From: Moringa oleifera | Taxonomy: Eukaryota; Streptophyta; Magnoliopsida; Brassicales; Moringaceae | Length of the DNA: 64,000 nucleotides | Assembly (NCBI GenBank): GCA_021397835.1 | Contig: JAJFZO010000168.1 | Coordinates: 1,984,001-2,048,000 of the forward strand | Reading direction: 5' to 3' | Shown: positions 14,421-24,292 of the stretch, in pieces | Numbering within the stretch: the first letter of the stretch is position 1 | How the letters are laid out: each line of letters starts with the position of its first letter | The notes under the pieces: generated by a model | The model's input: only the letters and a program-made list of their open reading frames with translations | Databases searched by the model: none | What the model was told of the DNA's origin: nothing | Program-made: the position numbers and the translations under genes

Positions 14421-14948
14421 AAATTGCTTTTTTACTTCATCCCTGCTTGGGCTTTATTTTCCTTAACTTTTGTTTTACGATTTGCTCTTTGGTTTCAAAG
14501 GTAAATAATGCATTATTATTTCAATATCCAAACTTGGCATATCTTGATTTGACCAAGCAAAAATATCTTGATAGTTCAACAATAGGTCAATTTGTCTTTC
14601 GATCTTCCTTTAACATGGAATTCTTGATTCTAACCTCATTTGTATTCTTTTTATTTCTCCAGTTAAGTAGCTTTGTTTGCTACTCATGTGATTGTATTAT
14701 CCTTTCATCTTGTTCGATCATTTTTAATAACTCAGGAGATGGTTCAAATATAATCAACATTTTCATCGTATTTAATATTATTAATAAGGGTGTCAAAATC
14801 AAATCTCAAGTTGTTAACATGTTCATCTTTGAATTTATTGTTTTCGGTCATGAATTAAGTTAGAATTGAGTTAAATAACAAGATAGAGAAAGAAAAGGAT
14901 AAAGAAAATAAAAGATAATAGGATGATGTAAATATAAAGAGATGAAAG

Positions 14949-15212
14949 TTATAAAGAAATTTTTTGGTAAAAGTGAAATGCTTCATTATTCAACATCGGT
15001 CGAGCTATCATAAGAGAAGCTTTTGATAAGCGCAAATTTGGAATAAGAGTCATTTCTCCTATAAAAGTCAAAGTGGAAATTTCAAAGAAATGAAATAAGC
15101 ACTTCGAAGTTTTTTTTACTGCCTCCATGTATGGGATGGTTGAAGGCTTCATGATTAATAAGTAAACTTCCCTAGATATCCATAATAACCTTTGATCCAT
15201 GATAAATTTCAC
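14949..15212 (-). pseudogene. Gypsy protease-to-RT linker fragment
   Basis: An 87-codon open frame includes KFIMDQRLLWISREVYLLI followed by PSTIPYMEAV and FHFFEISTLTFI. This matches the segment downstream of the aspartic protease in Tat-type elements (HQKxKFVxxxxLVxIxxEEDLLVS...PYIE...FxxFEI). It is a fragment only. Confidence 0.7.
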
Positions 15213-15890
15213 CTTTTGATGTAGTGATGATGGGATTACACCTGTAGAATAGATCCATATAGAAGATTAGAGGCTAGGGCCATGTCCATTACTTGAAAAG
15301 TATTATAAAGGTGCAAGGCTCCATCTAAGCTAGTATTTCAATTTCACCAATAATCTATCTGCATGCTCTAAAAATGCTTTTATAATCATTATGCTTATGC
15401 AAAAATGTGATGCATTAATGGCAAGATTAGCCAACATCGACCTTTCCATTGCAGTAATAAAGGGATCACATCATCAGTGAATGTGATGCAATTAGATGAT
15501 GTCATATTTGCCATTATAACTTTAAGTTTTTTAAATTAGGATGTCGTGGCAAACATAGGATTGATACAATATTTTCAATAATGCTTGATGATGTGGTTCA
15601 TAATTCAAAAACAGTGAGAGTAGTGAAATACGAGTAGGTGTGCCAACTAATTATTTAACAACTTTGTATTCACTTTGTTTAATAAGTTTTAAGAACTTGC
15701 AAGTATATATATATTTTTTTTTATACAGGCTTCACGTGCTTTATCTTTATGTTGATCTATAGCACCTTCTTATGCTTATTGTAATCTTTTCTATTGCTTT
15801 TTATCTCCTTAGTCTTTGCTTTTTGTCGACTATTAGCATTGTGCCTATCTAGATTTTTTGGTACATAAATCTACCACTGTGTAAATCTAC

Positions 15891-16300
15891 TCATGCTAAA
15901 AATATTATCAATAGGTATAACTTGATAATCATACCTCTACTTACAACTTTATTATCTTTATTCTCAAAAGGCATAAGAACTTCGATTGTAATGGGTTTTG
16001 GAACATATATTCTGTGCGAAGGTTGTGGTGACCTTTGGTAATGGATTATTAAAGGTTTTAATGTTGTTCTCATTGCAGGAAGAATCATCGTCAAAGTTTG
16101 ATATTCCATCAAATTGGAGGCTTTCTACTCATATATGGTATTTACACTAAAAACGTCATTTTGTCCATTTCTTCTTGGCTTATCATCAACAAATTTGCAT
16201 CAATCAATCTTTGCACTTTTTTTGGAACTGATTGCAAGTCCTAATACAATGCCCTAAAGCTCCTTCGTGACATTTAAGGGAAGTAACTGACTATACCTGG
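15891..16300 (-). pseudogene. Gypsy gag zinc-knuckle and gag-protease linker fragment
   Basis: Near 16203-16275 the - strand reads KCHEGALGHCIRTCNQFQKK, the degenerate zinc-knuckle-like CxYHxGxxGHxxxxC motif of Tat-type gag. The open frame 15891-16112 carries KPLIIHY, then PKPITIEVLMPFENKDNKVV, the usual IHYT...ITIQVPxPFPYKDxKAVPW linker before protease. Confidence 0.75.
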
Positions 16301-18290
16301 CTTTGTTGAGGATTTTAAAAAGAATGCCCATTGCCATACTAAAATCAAATGCCTTTTCCTCCCAAAATGGCGAATGTTGGCTTACTGAATTTACATTTTC
16401 ACGTTCATGAATTGCAAGAGGATTTATACTAAAATCTGATGCCTCTACTTTTTTGAAATTCAGCCAAACTATTTTGATTAAAGACTACATCTTATTATTT
16501 AAGGCAGTATAATTTTCAGTTGAATATCTAATTGTACATGCATGATGTTCACATCTAGGATTTGGGTTATACCACTTTAGATAAGGTGGTTGCAAGGGCT
16601 CTATGAGTGCAAATGAGTTGGCAATTTTTAATTAGATGTGAGAGCAGCTGACTGTAGGACATTGGAATAGGGTCATATTGCCTTCGATTATTCTGTTGGA
16701 CTTGTTGAGTTAAGTGCTGAATGTGGTTTTGAGCCATAGTTAGTTAAGTTCTAGAATGTGAGGGTCTTGGTATTGTATTTATTCGAAAGGATGACAGTAA
16801 AGGGTATCAATAAGGGGATTGTTGAAGCTTACATATGACACACATGGAGGAAAATAGTGTTGAGGTGAATAATGAGGTGTAGAGGCATTGAATATAAAGT
16901 TGTTTCGAAAAATTTCTCATTTTCTAACCACTCAAATCTTACTTCATGCACTTATCCTTCCTTCTTTTCTTACAAAAGGAGTTTTTTTTACTCTTGACAA
17001 ATCAGGAGTTAGTTGCATAATTTTTCCATTTTAAATCTCATATTTAATTCTTTCTTTAATGATTATGATATTAGAGATTTTCAATGAACATTGCATGCAA
17101 TCATTTCCTTTTCAAAAAGCGAAGGTTGTACTTGTGTTGTCGTTTCTTTCCGAAGTTGATTTTAAAACTTCATTATCTCCCTTTTCCATCTTTTAGAGTT
17201 ACAAGCGATCTGGTATCATATTGATATTGTATTTATATTACTTGAAAAAAGCGCTAGCTAAATCCTTTTACTTTAAAAAAAAAAGTAGATTAACAACTTA
17301 TCATCATAAGCATAAATAGCTATCTTTATATAGCACATGAGGAGGTGGCTTTTAGTATAAGTGGTGCCATCATATTTTTCAAACTTTGAAACTTATAATT
17401 TTGGTAGGATGACGACTTTAAGACCTAAGCACATATTTGTTGCATTAAAAGTCCCATAGATATGTTCCTTCAATTGCTCGTAGCCTTTCATCAAAATAGT
17501 CCATCTCTTCCTTGGTGTAAGGCATGTCTATTTCCTTGAGGGGCATTTTCCTTAACTCATCATAGACTTTTAGATTATCCAAATTTGGGATGTTAACAGG
17601 ATAATTCACATGATTCCCTTAACAACTTATCATCATGAGCATAAGTAGCCATCTTTATATAGTACATGATGAGGTGGCTCTTAGGACAAGTGGTACCATC
17701 ATTTTTTTCGAACTTCGAATCTTAAAATTTGGGTGGGATGACAACTTCAAGACCTAAGCATATATTTATTGCATTAAAGGCCTTATAGATATTCATTCCT
17801 TAAATAACACGTGGCCTTTCTTCAAAATAGTTTATCTCCTCCTTGGTGTAGGGCACGCTTATCTCCTCGAGGGGTATTTTCCTCAACGTAACCTAGACTT
17901 TTAGATCATCTAAATTTTAGATTTCAATAGGACAATTCACATGATTCCTTAGAAGAACATATGAAAGGTTTTAATTTAGGAATTAGGTAGGTGATGGAAA
18001 TGCTGGCATTCCCCAAGAGGATATGTTAGGGCTTGGGCATTTAAAGAGCCATGATGTGGAGTAGCCTTCAATAGAGGTGTAAGGCCCCATCCTTGTAGAG
18101 AATTATATCCTGAAGGAAATGAAACTTCTTTAGAAGCTTAAGGTTCTTTAATAGTTACTTTTCTTTTTAATGCAGATAAACTGTCAAGAATCTTTGCCAT
18201 CATTTCTCTTAATTCATTTGTTCCTTATCTCCTTCTTATGCGTGTTCTTTACCTTGTTCGTCCATAATCTTGGCCAACGAACATGTTCTA
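16301..18290 (-). pseudogene. Gypsy gag remnant
   Basis: Near 18188-18210 the - strand reads REMMAKILDSLSALKRKV, the charged N-terminal end of gag. At about 17290-17390 it reads VSKFEKYDGT followed by TYTKSHLLM and IAIYAYDDKLL, the gag core (FKVPKFEKYDGTTCPKSHL...MAAYAHDDKLL). Frames are broken, and the 17290-17948 part is present twice in tandem. Confidence 0.85.
17290..17948. repeat. Tandem duplication of a 329-bp gag segment
   Basis: Copy 1 is 17290-17618 and copy 2 is 17619-17948. Both start TTAACAACTTATCATCATRA and end near CACATGATTCC. They differ at many sites, so the duplication is old. Each copy encodes the same gag core on the - strand. Confidence 0.92.
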
Positions 18291-18718
18291 TAATAAAGAT
18301 TAGGATATGAATTTTTTTATTAATTAGTGTTATCTTGAAAGTAATTTCTTGAAATAATATGATAAATTTAGTTGAAAGAGAATAATTAAAAATGAAATGA
18401 GAGAGTACAAAGTAAAAGAAGGAAAATAATAATTATTACTTTTCTTTTTAATGCAGATAAACTGTCAAGAATCTTTGCCATCATTTCCCTTAATTCGTTT
18501 GTTCCTTATCTCCTTCTTATACGTGTTCTTTATCTTGTTCGTCCATAATCTTGGCCAACGAACATGTTCTATAATAAAGATTAGGATATGACTTTTTTTA
18601 TTAATTAGTGTTATCTTGAAAGTAATTTCCTGAAATAATATGATAAATTTAGTTGAAAGAGAATAATTAAAAATGAAATGAGAGAGTACAAAGTAAAAGG
18701 AAGGAAAATAATAATTAT
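18155..18718. repeat. Tandem duplication of a 281-bp gag-start segment
   Basis: Copy 1 is 18155-18436 and copy 2 is 18437-18718. They are nearly identical, with only a few substitutions and a one-base length difference. This suggests a much younger event than the neighbouring 329-bp duplication. Each copy contains the gag N-terminal coding segment on the - strand. Confidence 0.95.
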
Positions 18719-19084
18719 AAGTAAACAAGAAGGAGAAGACATTAGAGTGGATGCATAGTAAATGCATGATAAAGGAAATAAAAAATAAATGTTCATTACT
18801 ATGTCAAAGTAAAGATTAATAAGAATTTTTATTCATTGCAATCAAAATCCAATTATTTCATTTTTAAGAAGAAGTTACATATTCCTTTACATGATCAGAT
18901 AAGACTGTGATTTTAAAAAAAATAAAATAAAATTGAAAGATTACATATTCTTTTATCTTCCACTTTTGTTCAGATGAACCTTCTCTAATAAGTAAGATCT
19001 TAATAGACTTCTTGGAAAAATTAAGTCGGCTCTTCACCAAGAGGTTGACTTGGCAAAATGCATCTTTTAAGAAATGCAACTTAT

Positions 19085-19530
19085 TCTTCTAGCTCTCTTA
19101 CCTTTCTAGCTACCATCATTAAATATTCAACAGCATGTTCTGATCGTGTGCATATTCTATTAAAGTTTCTTTGCAACTCATTATAATCTTGTCTTAATAG
19201 AGCACTTGTAACTTTTAGCCTTCGCATGCATATTCATATAAGTCCATTTGTTGATTAAAATTTTTTATTTATAAATCGTTTTCCCTTTGCATGTCCATGA
19301 TCGTCTGCTTTAAGTATTGGTTTTCATTTTTAACATGTAGTTTTCTTCTTTCAACTCTTCAATTTGTAAGTCTATTTTTCTTATTAGATCATAGAGTTCT
19401 AAATTTTTCTTTTTAAGTATTTCTTATGATTTGACCAATTTTTCTACCTTCGTTGCTCGACTAATCCATCCAATTCTTTCTTGTAATTTTTTATTTTCTT
19501 GTAGAAAGAAAGCTTCCTTCTCTTCTCATT
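19085..19530 (-). pseudogene. Coiled-coil segment upstream of gag
   Basis: The - strand reads QENKKLQERIGWISRATKVE, then LKKKNLELYDLIRKIDLQIE and ELKEENYMLKMKTN, a charged heptad-like coiled coil. In several plant Gypsy polyproteins a similar coiled coil connects the DUF7745 domain to gag. Stops are present. Confidence 0.7.
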
Positions 19531-19749
19531 CTTGGGGTACTTCTCAAGGTTGATTCTGATTGTACTCTGTCTAAACAAACTCATTGAAAATGAAGAATCA
19601 TACTTTTCTAGAAACGACACACTTTTGCCTTTTCTTGCATGTCATGAATCATATCTTAAAGTAACTATGCTAAAATACTTTTTGCTATATACCATTTACA
19701 TATTCTTCCAAGCTTTGTTTGTTAGGCATATTTTACTACATGCCTCTTT

Positions 19750-20700
19750 ATCATTATAAGAAAATTCAAAGTCTTAGAGTGTATATGTTACCAGAAAGAA
19801 TTATTTCAATACAATCTGATGATTTATCATTAATAGGGTGTAGTTAGTGCCACCCCATGGTCCTAATAATAAGACTCACAAAAATTATTTGTATTTATAT
19901 AAGATTGATTCTCTAGCATCTAAGGAGCTTTGCATACTATATTATTATCTTTTAGTTGAAAGAAGAAATTAATCAAAGCATCTTTGCTAAGGAGACATTA
20001 ATGACATTCTACCATTCTAAACTATGTTATAGGATCTCTTCTCTTATTAGAAGGGCTTGAAAATCATACTTTCAGGCATTTGAACTCAGTTAGGCATTAT
20101 AAATGACTAAAAATCCATATGCATAAGAGTTATATGCATCCAATAAACATTCTTTTCCTTTGGCATTTACTATGACGAAAGGATTGGAATGTTTCTACTA
20201 AAACTACTAGGAAAGGGTTAACAATATACTTTATCCGAAAGAACAATTTTAAAACTTTTTCATTAATATAACCTTAAACTTTAGGGAACAACACAATACC
20301 ATATATAACTAAAGCAAAAAAGAGTCAACCGTTCTCTATATCTTCTTATGCTTTCATGAGGCTGACAAGACACTCAATGGGTATGCATTTACTGTCCCCT
20401 TTAGCCTCTCTAACTGAATCTATATCAATAGTATATATGTTTCTTCAAAACTTAGACAATAATCTCTTTGTTGTAATGTTATAATTATACCTATAAATTT
20501 TGTTTTCTATTAATGAAGGTATATTTAGAAGGACCTTATATTCTTTAATAAGTGGTATCATATTAATGGATCTAAAGGTGAAACATCTGTAACTAAAATC
20601 CCAAAAGTAGATTAACACTCTAAGTTTTTAGACATTAAGACGGGTGTACATGGGAGAAGCTATATGTCCATATCTATGAGCAAGTTATAATCGATACTCT
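19750..20700 (-). pseudogene. DUF7745-like domain remnant of the Gypsy polyprotein
   Basis: The - strand reads WDFSYRCFTFRSINMIPLIK and EYKVLLNIPSLIENKIY (about 20480-20605), ALVIYGIVLFPKV, then CQRKRMFIGCI and LLCIWIFSHL, then GPWGGTNYTLL (about 19855) and EFSYND (about 19760). The order matches DUF7745 as I know it (WDPxYRCFTF...LxPTIEEYxxLL, VYGLVLFP, RFxGCxQLLxIWI, LWGxIxYxPLL, EFxY). This domain sits N-terminal to gag in some plant Gypsy elements. Several stops break the frame. Confidence 0.75.
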
Positions 20701-21391
20701 AAAGAAAATCCTTCCTATCAAGTCTACTTTAGTGTAATGAACCCATCATGACAAAATTCTATTTTGTTGATCGTTGGTATTTGCATTAAGGTATTCTGAA
20801 GTAAACAATTTCAATAGAAATACTTGGTGGATTTGACGACTGAAGCACACTAACTTATGAATCTTTGCCAGATAATAAGGTCAAAGTTAACATACTAATG
20901 GCCATGTTGAAATTTTTGGTCTTTTTGATGAAAAACATTTAATAAGTATAGTTACACAGCAATGATAATGCCTACATGGATGCAAATGTAGAAAGCTATG
21001 AGTTAGAAACAAGTTATGTTCTTAGTTGGTGTTTCATGAATAAAAGCCTAAGCATACTTTTTTATTAGGGTCATAATCTTTAAGCCTTAAAGAATTGTTC
21101 AATGTCAGATCATTTCTAGAAATCCTAAAGGATAAAGGGTCCAAGATTTTCCTACTATTATCCATATTTGGATTAGTAAAGGACTTCCATCAACATTTTG
21201 AATAGGGTTTGAATCTGAGTGAGGATTTTTCTTATGCTTACATAGGGATCATGATCCCAAGATAACACTACTCTAGCCCATGTACCATCATTTCAACATA
21301 CAAATTCGAATGTATATCATGTGTTATTCACTTCACTTATTGTTATTTTTATTTGCCATACATTAAATATTGCTTTGTGCTTGTCATTATA

Positions 21392-22910
21392 GTGTATGCC
21401 ATGTCAGTTGATGATTGGTGATGAGGTTGCTAATGTTGTGGCCTTTGGGTCTATTTTCATTGATCCTATTATGAATAAGACTATCCATGGAAATGACATG
21501 GTGGATGGTGATATAAGAGTTCAAATCACAGTAGCTATAAAGCCCGATGCTCCCTTGCCTCAATCGATAGATAAGGTAAATATCTTTACTTTATCTCAAG
21601 TAGTTGGGATGCACGTCGCTTGGCCATCACAATGGATTATTGCCCCTGAATATCAAGTAACATGTTTTCATAAATAGTATTAATTTCATGAAATTTATGA
21701 ATTAATAGTTATGGATAACATATTTGATCTTTTGAATGCATCATCTAAATCAATACCACAAGCTCATGTAGAACGAGATATATTGTCCATATGCAGACCA
21801 CTCAGGTTATATTATTGTTATGTCTATCGTCGATAGACATAGATATGATGATAGTCATTCCGTTGAATGAAATAATTTTTTATGCTCAAGACACGATATA
21901 TATTTGCAAAGATAATATCATGCAATTTTGTCATATGGAGGAGTTAAGTGTTATCATCATTCAAGCTTATTATCGTGTATATCTATCATGTTTTATTACT
22001 ATGCTTTATTTTTTATTAATTTTTAAGATTAAAAAGGCTTAATTTTGGTTTTGTATTACAGAAAGCTTTATAGAGATAAGATCATCACACGTAGCTTGAA
22101 CAGTAAATACTTATTTGTTAATCTTATGATAGTATCGACGAGAAGCATTAATAATATTGAAGAGCATGCAAGATATCTTGTTACAAGGATATGACAAGCT
22201 GCACGTGATTAGGAAATCGTGATGTTCCCCTATAATGTCAAGTAAGTATAAGTAATTGTTTAATTACAAGCATATATTTAAACATCAATTATTTTATTAA
22301 AATTATGTTATAAATTTGTAGTGCACATTGGATGTTGCCCGTTGTGGAGCCTGATTTATATTAATGTACGGTTTTTGATCCATTGGGGTGCGGTAATCGA
22401 GGAAATCTAAAAAATATTATTACAACGTGATTTTATATATATTTAGTAATATTAAATGTTAGATATAAAATTTTTTAATTTTATATGATTAATATTTATT
22501 TTTCAGTGCTTTTAGAATGCATGTGATGATTCATACTCTAAGATTGTTAAGAAAAAATTTTAGAACTTTCATTGGTCAGGTATTATTATAATGCAATTGA
22601 AATTTATATTTTTCTTATTTATTAGATTGATATTTTTAATTTTTTTAATATAGTGTCCACACCAACCCTCTAACGTTGAGTGTGGTTATTATATTATAGT
22701 ATACATGAGGGATATCATTGAAAGACATAGTGATACTATCCTTTTTTACAAAATAGTAAGTTGTTTTAATAATTGTTTAATTAGTTAATGTGTTTGTTAT
22801 TAATAACATGTGAATTTACTTATATATTTTTATAAATGCAATTGAATGATAAAGCCAAGTACACTGATGAGAATTCTTTGTTCTAAAGATTAGAATATAT
22901 TGAATGTACT
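21392..22910 (+). pseudogene. CACTA-associated DUF8039/Ulp1-like protease gene remnant
   Basis: After an intron-like acceptor (ATTATAG) at 21391 an exon reads CQLMIGDEVANVVAFGSIF, then NKTIHGNDM and VVGMHVAWPSQWII, a DUF8039-type domain ending at a CAA|GTAAC donor near 21654. Later exons read DTIYICKDNIMQFCHMEELS, SINNIEEHARYL (donor AA|GTAAGT near 22240), AHWMLPVVEPDLY and TVFDPLG (about 22321-22390), then CPHQPSNVECGYYIIVYMRD (about 22654-22710). The His, Asp, Gln and Cys expected for C48 (Ulp1-type) proteases are all visible. Stops occur in the Ulp1 part, for example after EPDLY. The function of these proteases in CACTA elements is not settled. Confidence 0.8.
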
Positions 22911-23685
22911 TTTGCACTCATTACGTAAAAGTTGGTTATTCGATGAGTTTCGTGTATGATAACATATTGTACATTTGTGTAATTAAATTTTATTAATATT
23001 AATTTGAGTTATTGAATAAATATCTTGAATGAAAATATTTTGATACATTAATTATTCAAAGAGTATTGAAGTGTTATTTAATTAGTGTATTATTATTGCA
23101 CTATAAAGTTGAGGAGTGAATGTGTTGGTGTATATATTAGAGTGTGATTTGGTATGTCATAGCTATACTATGAAGAAGTAAAAGTATTACTGTATATTTA
23201 AATGTGATTTGGTGTATTAGTGTTGCACTATATAATATTGGAAGAGTGAAGGTGTTAATGTATATTAGAGTGATGTATTATTGGTATACAAATTGAAGTG
23301 TATTGTGTTAAATTTGACATTGATGTGTTGGACTAATATACTGTTTGGTATACAAATTGAAGTGTATCATGTTGAATGTGGTGTTATGTTGAAATGAGAT
23401 TTAATGGTGCATCTTGATACATATGGAGTATAATTGTTATTGTTATGGCAATTGAAATATTTTAAGATTAAATTTGATGTATTAATGATGTTTTAAAATG
23501 TACTTATATATATAATTTGAAATTATGCATATGATTTTGTAAGTGAAATAGATAATTATAGTGTAATTATAATTGTAATGATTATAATTTATGAATTTAG
23601 AATTTATAATATATGTTTGAAATATTTTAAAAATATAAATATTGGTCTACAATGATAAAAACAAAATTTTGAAAAAAAAATGAAA
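22911..23685. other. Non-coding CACTA interior
   Basis: No gene. The stretch holds loosely repeated phrases (GTGTATTAGTGTTGCACTA, GGTATACAAATTGAAGTGTA twice near 23285 and 23345) that suggest degenerate internal repeats between the protease gene and the subterminal array. Confidence 0.5.
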
Positions 23686-24270
23686 ACATTAGATGACGGT
23701 TGCAAATAAAGCCATCATCTAAAGTAATTGATATTAAATGAGGGTTGAATTTACAACTGTCATCTATTATAATGGGAGATTAAATGACAATTGTATAAAG
23801 AACTGTCATCTAATGTAATGGGATATTATATGACAATTCTGTAAAGAACTATTATCTAATGTGACGGGATATTAGATGACGGTTCTGTGAACAACCATCA
23901 TCTAATGTACTAAGTATTAGATGAGGGTTTTATTTACAACTGTCATCTAATATAATGAGATATTAGATAACAGTTGTTAACACAACCGTCATTTAATATA
24001 ATGAATATTAGATGACGATTGTATTCATAACCTTAATTTTATATAACCCAACATTAGATGACGGTTTTACTTAGAATCGTCATTTAATGTTGGATTGTAT
24101 TACATGACAATATTTGTAAACGACATCTAATAGTTTAACAATCATCATTAAAAGTTATATTAAATGACGATTTTTGCAACCATTATCTATTTTACAAAAA
24201 CTTTTCTCGTTGTTTACATAAACGACACTTTAACAATCGTCATCTTTAACTTTTTTTAACCATCATTAAA
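23686..24270. repeat. Subterminal hairpin array of the CACTA element
   Basis: Roughly nine units of about 60 bases. Each has a direct half like ATTAGATGACGGTTG followed within about 20 bases by its inverse, like CAACTGTCATCTAAT, so each unit could form a small hairpin. Copies are diverged. CACTA transposases bind short subterminal repeats in both orientations, which this array fits. Confidence 0.88.
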
Positions 24271-24292
24271 ATCATGTTTTGTTCTTGTGATA

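Larger units (their letters stand above)
9813..21030 (-). mobile_element. Decayed Ty3/Gypsy LTR retrotransposon, Tat/Ogre-like lineage
   Basis: Reading the - strand from about 21 kb to 11.3 kb gives, in order, a DUF7745-like region, a coiled coil, gag, a zinc-knuckle-like motif, protease, reverse transcriptase, RNase H and integrase, all interrupted by stops and frameshifts. The order and the motifs (for example KFEKYDGT in gag, IPKKDEKVRMCIDY in RT) fit Tat-lineage elements of plants. LTRs and target duplications were not found by eye, so both borders are approximate. The right border abuts a CACTA remnant, and which inserted into which is not clear. Confidence 0.85.
21392..24292 (+). mobile_element. 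Right-hand part of a decayed CACTA (En/Spm) transposon
   Basis: Three signals agree. First, a DUF8039 plus Ulp1-like protease gene on the + strand, typical of the second gene of plant CACTA elements. Second, an array of short inverted repeats just inside the end (23686-24270). Third, a terminal sequence TTTTGTTCTTGTGATA near 24277-24292 that resembles the reverse complement of a CACTACAAGAAAA end with a few changes. The left end and the transposase gene were not found, so the element is truncated or interrupted on its left. Confidence 0.75.

Noticed and set aside
20100..20250. + strand reading HSFPLAFTM looked like a MULE transposase motif
   Set aside because: The - strand of the same stretch gives a long ordered match to DUF7745 blocks (VYGIVLFP, MFIGCI...LLCIWI), so the + strand similarity is chance.
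9200..21400. LTR pair for the large Gypsy element
   Set aside because: No convincing direct repeat was found by eye on both sides. A dot plot would decide; a match of several hundred bases flanking 10-21 kb would set the borders.
23686..24270. Possible CRISPR-like array of regularly spaced repeats
   Set aside because: The genome is a plant, the repeats are diverged and palindromic as a whole with no unique spacers, and they sit at a CACTA end.
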